Assembly (NCBI RefSeq): GCF_050303215.1
Contig: NZ_JBNLBH010000027.1
Span: forward strand, 13,602 to 77,601
DNA length: 64,000 nucleotides
Direction: 5' to 3'
From: Haliangium sp050303215
GTDB lineage: Bacteria; Myxococcota_A; Polyangia; Haliangiales; Haliangiaceae
How positions within the stretch are numbered: position 1 is the stretch's first letter; each line of letters starts with the position of its first letter. Below, piece after piece: positions 52,730 to 61,310 of this stretch. The position numbers were made by a program, and so were the translations under genes. A model generated the notes under the pieces. The model was given only the letters and a program-made list of their open reading frames with translations, had not been told where the DNA came from and did not search any database.

Positions 52730-54877
52730 ATGAATCCAACCGGGACTCGACAGCGCCCCGGCGCGCCCCCTCGTGGGCAGACGCGCCGCGGGCTCCGCAC
52801 CCTGGCTGTGGCCGGGGCCGTGTTGGTCGGGGGGAGCTGCCATATGATGGCGGACGACACCGACAGCAGCGCCGGCAACGTCGCCGGCACCGACGGCCCC
52901 AGCATCGAGGCCGTGGACAACCCCTCGCTGGAGCGCCGCTGCGGCCTCGACGTCGTGCTCGTGCTCGACGCCTCCTCGTCGGTGCGCAACGCCGAGGTCC
53001 CCGCTGACGGCAACGGCGCCGTCGACCTCGTGGCCGGCGCGGCCAACGCCTTCCTCGGCGGCCTGGCCGGCACCAACACCCAGGTGGCGGTGGTGTCCTA
53101 CAACGCCGAGCCCATCGTGCAACTCGGGCTGGCCGATGTCACCGCCGCGTCGCTGGCGGACGGCGGCGCCCACGCGATCGCGATCGGTAACCCCGGCGGC
53201 GTCGAGGGCCCGATCCCGAACACCACCGGTTACAGCGAGCACGCTCGGGTCGGCTCGGGCACCAACTGGGAGGCCGGGCTGCGGCGCGCGGCCGAGGTCC
53301 TGGCCGACGCCCGCCCCGGCGTGCCGCGCCTGGTGGTCCACGTGACCGACGGCCGCCCCACCCGCCACATCGACGAGAACGGCGAGACCACCCGCGACGG
53401 CGGCCTGGCCGTCCACACCGCCGAGGCCGCCGAGGCCGCCGACGAGCTCAAGGCCGCGGGCGTGCACATCTACTCCGTGGGCGTCGGCCGCGCCGGCAGC
53501 GGCAGCGGCAGCTTCCTGGCCCAGCTCGAGGCCGTCTCCGGCCCCGACGTCTTCGACCAGGGCGACTCCTTCGACGTCTTCGACCCCGCGGACGACGACG
53601 TCATCCTCACCGCCGACTTCGGCGCCCTCGAGGCGCTCCTGGGCGGCCTGGCCAACAGCCTGTGCGGGGCCTCGCTCACCATCACCAAGCTGGCCTCGAC
53701 CCCGGACGCGCCCGACACCTTCGCGCCCATGGCCGAGATCGACTTCATGGCCGCCCCCAACGCGCGCGGCGGCTTCGACTGGCTCCTGCCCGACGTCGCC
53801 CCGGCCGACTTCAAGACCGCGGTCACCGACGACGCCGGCCGGGTCCAGTTCCAGTGGGACATCTTCGACGAGGTCACCTGGGCCACCGGCAACGTGCTCA
53901 TCGCCGAGGCCGCCCAGGCCGGGTTCGAGCTGCAGCCCGAGGTCCGCTGCACCCGCACCAGCACCGGCGAGGAGTTCTCGGTCATCGCCGACCCCGCGGC
54001 GGGCACCTTCACGGTCCCGGTCCGGGTCGGCGCCGCCCTGGCGTGCGAGGTCCGCAACCGGGCCGTGGTCGACGACGATCCCGACCCGCCGCTCGATCCG
54101 CCCGAGATGCACATGTGCAAGGTGATGAGCGTGGAGACCATCCCGCCCACCGGCGCCTACGTGAACATGAACATCCAGATCTTCAACGACAGCGTCGAGC
54201 CCGAGACCATCTTCATCGACTCGGTGACCGACAGCCGCTACGGCGACCTGCTCGACCCCAACAACCCGCTCATCATCGACGGCTACTGCACCTCCTCGAT
54301 CGAGCCCGGAGGCTCGTACGGGTGCGTGTACAGCGTGTTCCTCGAGGGCGGCGCGCCCGGCACCGTGCACAACGACCTGGCCCAGGTCGACGCCTCTGAC
54401 GCCGACGGCCTCACCGCTCACTCCGAGTACGCCAGCTCGATCCGCGTGGTCGAGGGCGGGGGCGTGCGCGAGCCCTGCTCGTGGGCCCGGGCCGAGCTGC
54501 CCGAGCGCATCCTGATCGGCGACTGGGACGGCGACGCCTACTGCAACTACCGCTGGGAGAGCTGCATCGAGCTGTCGCGGCAGGAGGCCCAGACCGTGCT
54601 CAGCAGCAGCAGCGACGACGCCCGCATGGCCATGTTGCAGTCCCTGCTCGCCACCTGGCTCAACATCCGCGTGGGCGGCAACGACCTGGTGTGCGTCGAG
54701 GACACCACCAACGCGACCGTGGCCTGGCTGCACGAGCACGCCCCCGAGGGCAACCCGCTCGCCGGCGGAGAGCCGATCGCGCGCGGCGAGCTCGAGGCCG
54801 CTGACCTGAGCGCCCTGGCCGCCGGCCTCGACGACTACAACACCACCGGCGGCGGCTGCGCCCCCGTCGCTCGCTGA
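52730..54877 (+). CDS. VWA-domain lipoprotein
   Basis: The protein has 715 residues. ATG 52730 follows AAGGAGAAG; an in-frame ATG at 52697 precedes that site and is less likely. A twin-Arg-like, basic n-region leads to LAVAGAVLVGGSC, a lipobox-like Cys. The VWA domain (about 75-305) has MIDAS residues DxSxS in VVLVLDASSS, Thr in GSGTNWEAGL and Asp in HVTDGRPTRH. A beta-rich region follows with repeated CEVRN-type and DSVTDSRYGDLLD segments, as in extracellular adhesins. The C-terminal 110 residues contain WARAELPERILIGDWDGD. Role inferred: an outer-surface metal-dependent adhesion or protein-binding factor. Confidence 0.9.
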   Translation: MNPTGTRQRPGAPPRGQTRRGLRTLAVAGAVLVGGSCHMMADDTDSSAGNVAGTDGPSIEAVDNPSLERRCGLDVVLVLDASSSVRNAEVPADGNGAVDLVAGAANAFLGGLAGTNTQVAVVSYNAEPIVQLGLADVTAASLADGGAHAIAIGNPGGVEGPIPNTTGYSEHARVGSGTNWEAGLRRAAEVLADARPGVPRLVVHVTDGRPTRHIDENGETTRDGGLAVHTAEAAEAADELKAAGVHIYSVGVGRAGSGSGSFLAQLEAVSGPDVFDQGDSFDVFDPADDDVILTADFGALEALLGGLANSLCGASLTITKLASTPDAPDTFAPMAEIDFMAAPNARGGFDWLLPDVAPADFKTAVTDDAGRVQFQWDIFDEVTWATGNVLIAEAAQAGFELQPEVRCTRTSTGEEFSVIADPAAGTFTVPVRVGAALACEVRNRAVVDDDPDPPLDPPEMHMCKVMSVETIPPTGAYVNMNIQIFNDSVEPETIFIDSVTDSRYGDLLDPNNPLIIDGYCTSSIEPGGSYGCVYSVFLEGGAPGTVHNDLAQVDASDADGLTAHSEYASSIRVVEGGGVREPCSWARAELPERILIGDWDGDAYCNYRWESCIELSRQEAQTVLSSSSDDARMAMLQSLLATWLNIRVGGNDLVCVEDTTNATVAWLHEHAPEGNPLAGGEPIARGELEAADLSALAAGLDDYNTTGGGCAPVAR

Positions 54878-54939
54878 GAGACGGGCCCCGTCGCTCGCTG
54901 AGCGACTGGCTCAGTCACGCCAACCCTGGCTGCGTTGAA

Positions 54940-54973
54940 GGCCGGGCCGATCGGGCCCGGCCGTTTTCATTTT
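54940..54973 (+). terminator. Strong intrinsic terminator
   Basis: Stem GGCCGGGCC (54940-54948) pairs with GGCCCGGCC (54954-54962) across a 5-base loop, followed by GTTTTCATTTT. It lies 63 bases beyond the VWA stop and between two convergent genes. Confidence 0.85.
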
Positions 54974-55025
54974 CGGCCACCCGCCGTCCAGGCGCGGCCC
55001 CGCATGGGTGTTGGCCTGGCCGCGC

Positions 55026-57047
55026 TCAGGAGCGCACCGCGGCCTCGGCCCCGATCGCAGCGAACTGCTTCACGGCGCTGTCGGCCTCGGCCCTGGACAC
55101 GAACAGTTGGATCGGACACGGCGCACTATCGACGACGTGCTTGGCGTCCCGAAGCGACAGCCCGGTGAGCTCGCGCACCAGCTTGATGGCCATGATCTTC
55201 TGCGGCCCCGCGGATGTCAGCACGATCGTGACGCCGCCCGCCTCGCCTCGGGCCGGCGGCGGGCTCGGCGGGGGCACGGGCGTGGCCGGGGGCGGCTCGG
55301 ACGTCTGGGCCGGCCGCGACGCCGCGGCGCCGGACGAGTCGTAATACGGCCCCTGGGCGATCGCGCGGGCCTGCGGCGGCCGCTCCAGGCGCAGGTGACG
55401 AACGGCGCGGTCACGAGCGGCCCGGTCACTGTCGGCCACCTGGTCGAAGGCCTGCCGCGCCGACGCCAACTGCTCGCTGAGCCCTGCCAGGGCCCGGGCC
55501 GCGCCGACCACCTCGGTGGGCACGGTGAGCTGGATCAGCTTGGACCCGGCCAGCGGCGGGTCCAGGGGCTGATCGAACGAGATCACGACCGCGGCCGAGA
55601 ACATCTCCAGGTGCGCGAGCAAGGCCTTGCGCTCGTCCTCGCTCGGGGTCTCGACCAGGAACAGCACCGGCACGTCCGCGGCCACCGCGCCGCCGTCGAG
55701 CACGGCCCGGCGGTAGAGGTGATGGCGCAGCCCCGTGACATACGGGGACACGCCCACGGCCTGGGCGCTGCGGCGGGTCGCCGCGGCCGGGAAGGTGTCG
55801 CGCACGAGCTGGAACAGCACCTGGTGAGAGCCCTCCGGCTCCGGATGCCAGCGCCACACCGGCGGCTCCTGATGGTAGCCATAGGGCCACAGCGGCGACG
55901 GCGGCGACAGCGCCTGCACCCCACCGGCGCCGAGCAGATAGGCCCCGGCCTGGGCGTGGTTGCGATACAGCAGGTAGCTTAGCGCCAGGGCCACGCGGAA
56001 GCGGCGACCGTCGAGCGGCTCGGGCACGATCGGCACCAGCGCGGCGCCGGACAGCGGCCCCAATGCGGCCGCCGCGGCCGTCACCCCGGCCCCGATGAGG
56101 TCTTCGAACACCCGGACCAGCACCGGACTCTTCTGATAGGGAAAGATCTTGCACCACTCCTCGACCGCCACCTCCATACCGCCCAGACGCTGTTCGAGGT
56201 ACCGGGCCAGGCTCACCACCTCCTCCGAGGCCCGCTTGTGATCGGCGGTCTGGAGCTTGTCGTCGAAGGCGCGCAGGGCCCGCATCAGCTCCAGGTCGGT
56301 CATCCGCGGCGCCATCTTGGCCAGGTAGGTCAAGGTCCGGGGCAGCCCGGCCGAGGTCCGGATGCCCTCGGCGATGGTCCAGATGCCCAGCTCGGCCGCG
56401 GCCGTGGCCACATCGTCCATCTGCCGGGACTTCGACACCTGCTTGCCCGACTTGCTCTTCTTGCGGGTGCGGGCCGCGTCGTGGCAGGCCAGGTAGGCCC
56501 GGAATACGTCCGACGGGTACGCGGCCGGGTCGTAGTCCCCGTACATGGCGAACACGATCGCGCCGATGGCCTTCTCGCGCGGACTCTTGCAGCGGAAGCG
56601 CAGCTTGCGCAGGATACGCCGCAGCCAGCGCCGGTACTTGACGATCCGATAGTCTGACAGCTCCGCGAGCTGGGCCCGGAACACGCGCTCGCCGAGGTGG
56701 GCGTGGCGGGCTGAGAACAGCGTGTACCAGAACCGAAAATAGTTGGGCGCCGAGTTGTCGAGCAGGTGGGCGGTCATCTCCTCCAAGAAGGCCCGGTCGC
56801 CCTGCTCGAGCGCGCGCATGGCCAGCTCCACGAGCTGGGCGTGGAGGATGCCACCATCGAGCTGCTCCCGGGCCCAGGCCTTGACCTGGTCCCAGCCCTC
56901 GACCCGGATGGCCATCTCGTACACCCGCAGCGCGTCCTCGACCGCCTCGGTGCTCTCGAAGCGCTCGGACGCCCACAGCGCCCTGAGGTCGCGCTCGATG
57001 TCGACGTCTCTCCACTGGCGGCGAACTTTGGCGTAGTTGCTCGGCAT
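55026..57047 (-). CDS. Large helical protein ending in an L7/L12-like domain
   Basis: The protein has 673 residues. ATG 57047 has GAGG 5 bases upstream. Residues 1-330 are mainly charged helices, with AHLGERVFRAQLAEL and a Lys/Arg-rich RKKSKSGKQVSKSRQ patch. Residues about 330-570 are mixed, with hydrophobic strands such as VPVLFLVETPSED. A Pro-rich linker (about 585-605) precedes a C-terminal 70-residue domain. That domain reads VTIVLTSAGPQKIMAIKLVR, ELTGLSLRDAKHVVDSAP and FAAIGAEAAVRS, matching the ribosomal protein L7/L12 C-terminal domain, which recruits translation GTPases. No family is recognised for the first 570 residues. It is a single gene, convergent with the VWA gene. Confidence 0.85.
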   Translation of the reverse strand: MPSNYAKVRRQWRDVDIERDLRALWASERFESTEAVEDALRVYEMAIRVEGWDQVKAWAREQLDGGILHAQLVELAMRALEQGDRAFLEEMTAHLLDNSAPNYFRFWYTLFSARHAHLGERVFRAQLAELSDYRIVKYRRWLRRILRKLRFRCKSPREKAIGAIVFAMYGDYDPAAYPSDVFRAYLACHDAARTRKKSKSGKQVSKSRQMDDVATAAAELGIWTIAEGIRTSAGLPRTLTYLAKMAPRMTDLELMRALRAFDDKLQTADHKRASEEVVSLARYLEQRLGGMEVAVEEWCKIFPYQKSPVLVRVFEDLIGAGVTAAAAALGPLSGAALVPIVPEPLDGRRFRVALALSYLLYRNHAQAGAYLLGAGGVQALSPPSPLWPYGYHQEPPVWRWHPEPEGSHQVLFQLVRDTFPAAATRRSAQAVGVSPYVTGLRHHLYRRAVLDGGAVAADVPVLFLVETPSEDERKALLAHLEMFSAAVVISFDQPLDPPLAGSKLIQLTVPTEVVGAARALAGLSEQLASARQAFDQVADSDRAARDRAVRHLRLERPPQARAIAQGPYYDSSGAAASRPAQTSEPPPATPVPPPSPPPARGEAGGVTIVLTSAGPQKIMAIKLVRELTGLSLRDAKHVVDSAPCPIQLFVSRAEADSAVKQFAAIGAEAAVRS

Positions 57048-57731
57048 GCTGACCTCGGCCCTCCGCGCCGGGCGCGGGTGTGCTGCCCGCGGCCCACGTC
57101 GGCCCGGCGGGCAGCAGACGAAAAAAAAGCTCCGATTCGAACGTCCGGAACATTGGTGAGAAACCAACAGGAAGGACGCCCTGGCGGAGCAGCCCTCATG
57201 TTAGACGAGCGCGGCGGCCGCCGTCAACGTCGGCGCGCGCCAGGCCGCCGCGCGCCACGCCGCCGCCCGGGCCTGCCCGACCTGCCCGGCCTCAGCCCGC
57301 AGCCGCAACCCGTGTATATCAACCAGTTCCTGTCGTCCGATACTTGACTTCTACATCACATCGCTCACTCGGACAAAATCCGTACTGCCGCGCACGAAAA
57401 TACCAAGCTCAAAATAAAGGGCTCTGGGCCCCGCCACCGTGTCGCCGGAGCTCGCCGCACGGTCGCGCCTCCGCTCTCGACGGCGCCGACGTACTGCCAC
57501 AGAACGCGCAATCAGCGACGATTCGAGCCTTACGGCGATTTTCGTCGTGGCTGAACCGATCGCCGGGCGGGCTGCTCCAGGCCGCCCGGTGACGGCGCGA
57601 CAGCCGAGATCACGTAACCTGAGTTGTCCCCCCCCGGCCGTCAAGTCGATGTCTTCCTAATGCGGTCACATATCGCTTGCCCAATGGATCCATCCTGATA
57701 ACATCCTCGAACTCTGTCGAGGAGATCAGGG
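57048..57731. other. Intergenic region upstream of FAD-oxidoreductase operon
   Basis: This 684-base gap lies between divergent genes. No convincing gene was found. Frames of about 60-170 codons exist, but they lack ribosome sites and show no protein-like composition. Segments near 57330-57430 and 57655-57725 are relatively AT-rich. The hairpin listed separately is the only clear structural element. Confidence 0.5.
57704..57723 (+). promoter_or_regulatory. Hairpin overlapping the Shine-Dalgarno site of the FAD operon
   Basis: TCCTCGA (57704-57710) pairs perfectly with TCGAGGA (57717-57723) across a 6-base loop. The right arm includes GGA of the ribosome-binding GGAG (57721-57724), which is spaced 7 bases from ATG 57732. 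Pairing would hide the site, so translational control is possible; no ligand or antiterminator structure was identified. Confidence 0.4.
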
Positions 57732-59549
57732 ATGAACCTCTTGTGCTGTATTAGGCTATCAATGGCCGCAGAGCACCGCTTTCTAGACGACTACATCGTA
57801 TATCGCCCCGATCTCGAAGAGAAACCCAGCGACTTGCTCGGCGTCACCTTGAGCACCTGGGTGCCCAAGATCCTGTTTTGCCGCCGCCCGCCCGCGACCG
57901 AGGTCTTGCGTCGTTGGCGGGACGCGGCCGCGGATGTGCACTTGTGCGTCGTCGCGCTCTCCGGCGACGACAAAGACCATGAGCGCCTGCGCGCGCACGA
58001 CGTCTCTCTGCATGTGATCCAGGCCGAGAGCCTCGACGACGCGGTCGCCGAGGGCATCGCGTTGGCCGAACGGCTCATCACCTGTCATGTCACCGCGCGC
58101 GCAAACCAAGCCGTACTGGAGACCGCCCGGGCCAGATCGACAACGCGTACGAGCTCGGTGACCCTGGTCGGGGCCGGCATCGTCAACACCCTCACCGGCT
58201 ACTACCTGCAGCGCGCCGGCTACGCCGTCACCGTCGTCGACGCCGGACCCGATCCGCGCACGCGGCCGCCGTGGCGCCAGCTCGGGTGCACCAGCGGCGG
58301 CGACGACGCGCGCATGTTCACGCTCTCGGAGGCCGACGACTATCACCATCAAGGCGACGAGTTCGACGCTGACATGAACGCCCTGTTCCGGCGCACGCCC
58401 CACGCCGGTGGCTGGTTGACCACCCAGCCGGAGCAGCTCGATCGCGGCGACCGGCGCTGGATCGCCGACTTCGAGCACGTGCCGCCCTGGCTGGCCCGGC
58501 GTTACAACCGAGACATCTTCGCGTTCAACCGCGAGAGCCAAGGGCTGTGGGACGAGCTCGTCGAAGGCTCCCCGGGGCTGTTCGAGGACGTCGAGTATCG
58601 CCCCGACATCCTGCGCCTCTACTCCGACCCGGACCACTACTGCAGCGCGATCGAGCGCCAGCGGCGGATCGGCGCGCTGCGCCGCGTGCTGCCCGCGGAC
58701 GAGGTGGCCGCGAGTCACCCCGCCCTGGCCCAGGCCGTGGCCGGCGAGCAGATCGCGGGCGGGGTCGAGGTAGTCGGCTTCACGGTCAACGTGCACAAGT
58801 TCATGAGCAAGCTGCACGGCGCGTTGGAGCGCGGCGGCGCCGTGTTTCATTGGGACACCCGGGCGACCGAGGTCCAGCGCGACCCGGGCGGCGCGGTCCG
58901 CGGGGTCGCGGCCGGCGACCGGGTCTTCACCAGCGATCACTACGTGCTGTCGCCCGGCGTGTACGGCAACGAGCTCTTGCGCGGGTTTCGCTCCCACGAC
59001 CGCATCCACGGCGTGCTGGGCCTGTGGCTGCGCGTCCCCAACCTCGAGCCCAAGCTCGAACACTCGCTCAAGATCGGCCGCAAAGGCCACATGGCCGAGG
59101 ACGCCAACGTCACCGTGGCCACCGACGCCGACGGCAACGACATCTTGATCATCGGCTCGGGCTACGGCTACACCGGCCTCGATCCCGCCAACATCGACTC
59201 GGACTTGCTCGCCGAGCTGTTCGACGCGGTCGAGGACACGGCCGCCCGCTTCTTCCCCGCGGCCTGCGCCCAGGCGCGCGCGGCCGGCACCTTGCAGGCC
59301 AGCCGCAAGCTGTGCGTCCGGCCCTGGACGGCCTCCAACCTGGGCGTCTTCGAACTCGCGCCGGCCGAGCATGGCGGGGCCTTCGTGATCACCGGGGGGC
59401 ACAACACCGGCGGCTTCGCGCATGCGCCGGCGGTGGCCCGCGCCGTGCAATGCGCGCTGCGGGGCGAGCACCACGACATGCACGACCACTACCACCCCGA
59501 CCGCCTGGACGGATTCTACGGACTGCGCCGGGCGCGCGGATGCAGATGA
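57732..59549 (+). CDS. FAD-dependent oxidoreductase (DAO-like) with extra N-terminal domain
   Basis: The protein has 605 residues. ATG 57732 is preceded by GGAG; ATG 57762 would also be in frame. Residues about 1-135 form an alpha/beta segment (VHLCVVALSGDDKDHERL) that I do not recognise. The FAD-binding Rossmann motif begins at about 140 (VTLVGAGIVNTLTGYYLQRAGYAV), with Asn where the third Gly usually stands. The rest resembles D-amino-acid/glycine-oxidase-like enzymes: GGVEVVGFTVNVHKFM, then a C-terminal ITGGHNTGGFAHAPA. It should oxidise an amine or amino acid. It leads an operon with a glutamine amidotransferase (33-base gap) and a permease. Confidence 0.88.
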   Translation: MNLLCCIRLSMAAEHRFLDDYIVYRPDLEEKPSDLLGVTLSTWVPKILFCRRPPATEVLRRWRDAAADVHLCVVALSGDDKDHERLRAHDVSLHVIQAESLDDAVAEGIALAERLITCHVTARANQAVLETARARSTTRTSSVTLVGAGIVNTLTGYYLQRAGYAVTVVDAGPDPRTRPPWRQLGCTSGGDDARMFTLSEADDYHHQGDEFDADMNALFRRTPHAGGWLTTQPEQLDRGDRRWIADFEHVPPWLARRYNRDIFAFNRESQGLWDELVEGSPGLFEDVEYRPDILRLYSDPDHYCSAIERQRRIGALRRVLPADEVAASHPALAQAVAGEQIAGGVEVVGFTVNVHKFMSKLHGALERGGAVFHWDTRATEVQRDPGGAVRGVAAGDRVFTSDHYVLSPGVYGNELLRGFRSHDRIHGVLGLWLRVPNLEPKLEHSLKIGRKGHMAEDANVTVATDADGNDILIIGSGYGYTGLDPANIDSDLLAELFDAVEDTAARFFPAACAQARAAGTLQASRKLCVRPWTASNLGVFELAPAEHGGAFVITGGHNTGGFAHAPAVARAVQCALRGEHHDMHDHYHPDRLDGFYGLRRARGCR

Positions 59550-59582
59550 GCGCAGCCCCATGGCGCTGCGGGAGCAGATCGC

Positions 59583-60293
59583 ATGAAGATCGGAATCCTC
59601 GTGACCGGCGCGGTCGACGACGACCTCTGCGAGGAGTTCGGGCCCTACTCCGACATGTTCATCGACTGGTTGGGCCGTCGCCCCGGCGTCACCTACACCT
59701 GCTTCGACACCACCTTCGGCGAGCTGCCGGCCAGGCCTCACGATCACGACGCCTACCTGATCACGGGCAGCCCCAGCGGCGTCCATGATCCCGAGCTTTG
59801 GATCCCCAGGCTGAGCGACTTCGTCCGCGCCGCCCACGACGCCGGCTGCAAGCTGGTCGGCATCTGCTTTGGACATCAACTGCTCGCCCACGCCCTCGGC
59901 GGCCGGGTCACGCGCTCGCCCCGGGGCTGGGGCGCGGGCACGGCCGAGAGCCGGGTGCTGCAGACCAAGCCGTGGATGCAGCCGATGAAGCCGTCGATCC
60001 GGCTGCTGGTGACCCATCAGGACCAGGTCGTGGCTCTGCCTCCCGGGGCCGAGGTCTTGCTGGGCAACGAGTTCTGCCCCTTTGACGTCGTGCAGTACTC
60101 GGCCCACGCGCTGTCGATGCAGGGCCACCCCGAGCACCCGCGCGCCTACACCAGCGCGCTGGTCGAACGCCGCCGCAGCAGTTACCCTCCGGGCGTGTAC
60201 GAGCGCGCGCGCGAGACCCTGACGCTGCCCACCGATGAAACCATCGTGGCGAGCTGGGTGTGGAGCTTCCTGGGGGCCGATGAGCCACGGTGA
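59583..60293 (+). CDS. Class-I glutamine amidotransferase
   Basis: The protein has 236 residues and starts at ATG 59583. Nucleophile Cys lies in LVGICFGHQLLAHALGG; catalytic His/Glu lie in SMQGHPEHPRAY; YLITGSPSGVHD is also typical. It is a stand-alone GATase1 domain of the GuaA-N/YfeJ-like group, hydrolysing glutamine to supply ammonia, or acting as a gamma-glutamyl hydrolase. No synthetase domain is attached. Its end overlaps the EamA gene by 14 bases. Confidence 0.92.
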   Translation: MKIGILVTGAVDDDLCEEFGPYSDMFIDWLGRRPGVTYTCFDTTFGELPARPHDHDAYLITGSPSGVHDPELWIPRLSDFVRAAHDAGCKLVGICFGHQLLAHALGGRVTRSPRGWGAGTAESRVLQTKPWMQPMKPSIRLLVTHQDQVVALPPGAEVLLGNEFCPFDVVQYSAHALSMQGHPEHPRAYTSALVERRRSSYPPGVYERARETLTLPTDETIVASWVWSFLGADEPR

Positions 60294-61239
60294 GTCGGCC
60301 ACGTCCCAGCCCTCGTCCGTCACCTTGGGATGTGTGCTGGCGGCGGCGGCCACCCTGATCTGGTCGGGCAACTTCGTGGTGGCGCGCGGGCTCTCGGACG
60401 ACATCCCGCCGGTGCTGCTCGCCTTCTCGCGCTGGAGCGTGGCCGCCCTGGCCGTGCTCCCGATCGGCGGGCGCTCGCTGTGGCGACAGCGCGCGCTCAT
60501 GCGCCAGCACCTCGGCTACATGCTGGCGGCGTCGCTGCTCGGGGTCACCCTGTTCAACACCTTCATCTATATCGCCGGCCAGACCACCACCGCGCTCAAC
60601 CTGTCACTGATCGCGATCGGCACCTCGATCTTCATCATCATCCTGGCCCGGATCGTACTGAAGGAACCCATCTCGACCCGCAAGGTGATCGGCACGCTGT
60701 GCGCCATCGCCGGGGTGCTGCTGCTCATCACCGACGGCGAGCCCACCCGGCTCACCCGGCTCGAGTTCGCCGAGGGCGACCTGTGGATGCTGGCCGCGGC
60801 CATGCTGTGGTCGGTCTATACGATCCTGGTGCGCAAGAAGCCGGCCGCCATCGAGCAGCGCACCTTCCTCGCCGGCTCCTTCTGGCTGGGGCTGTTGATG
60901 CTGATGCCCTGGGCCGGGTGGACGTACCTCCACGCGCCCGCGTTCACGTTCACGTCGAGCGTGCTCGGCGCGGTGCTGTACATCGGCCTGGGCGCGTCGC
61001 TGATGGCCTTCATGCTGTGGAACCGCGCCATCGCGCTGGCGGGGCCGGGCACGATCGCGGTCATCTATTACACCCTGCCGCTGTTCAGCGGAGTGGAGGC
61101 CTTCTTCATCCTCGGCGAGACCCCCACCCTGGTCCACGTGCTCGGCGGCGCGGCCATCATCGGCGGGGTGTTGTGGGCCACCTACACCCCCCGCGCGCGC
61201 GCCGAGCGAGCCGCAGCGGAGCGCACTCGGCGCGCCTGA
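60280..61239 (+). CDS. EamA-family (DMT) transporter
   Basis: The protein has 319 residues and starts at ATG 60280 inside the previous gene. About ten membrane segments form two EamA repeats: AAAATLIWSGNFVVARGL in the first and GDLWMLAAAMLWSVYTILVRK in the second, ending with VLGGAAIIGGVLWATYTPRA. Drug/metabolite transporters of this kind export amino acids, nucleotides or metabolites. The position as third gene after oxidoreductase and amidotransferase suggests export of the pathway product or a by-product. Confidence 0.92.
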   Translation: MSHGESATSQPSSVTLGCVLAAAATLIWSGNFVVARGLSDDIPPVLLAFSRWSVAALAVLPIGGRSLWRQRALMRQHLGYMLAASLLGVTLFNTFIYIAGQTTTALNLSLIAIGTSIFIIILARIVLKEPISTRKVIGTLCAIAGVLLLITDGEPTRLTRLEFAEGDLWMLAAAMLWSVYTILVRKKPAAIEQRTFLAGSFWLGLLMLMPWAGWTYLHAPAFTFTSSVLGAVLYIGLGASLMAFMLWNRAIALAGPGTIAVIYYTLPLFSGVEAFFILGETPTLVHVLGGAAIIGGVLWATYTPRARAERAAAERTRRA

Positions 61240-61264
61240 GCCAACGCCCGCGCGCTCGATCGCA

Positions 61265-61310
61265 GCTCAGCGCTCCTGGCGCTCGTCGCTCAGCGCTCCT
61301 GGCGCTCGTC
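61265..61310. repeat. Exact 23-base tandem duplication at the OYE stop
   Basis: GCTCAGCGCTCCTGGCGCTCGTC occurs twice in tandem without a mismatch (61265-61287 and 61288-61310; written here as the plus strand). The second copy contains the stop codon of the Old Yellow Enzyme gene (61290-61292), so the first copy is non-coding. Confidence 0.9.

Noticed and set aside
52661..54739. Long minus-strand frame opposite the VWA gene
   Set aside because: It has Gly/Val/Asp/His shadow composition. The plus frame has the MIDAS residues and a ribosome site.
57351..57660. Small genes in the 684-base gap before the FAD operon
   Set aside because: Frames on both strands lack ribosome sites and protein-like sequence.
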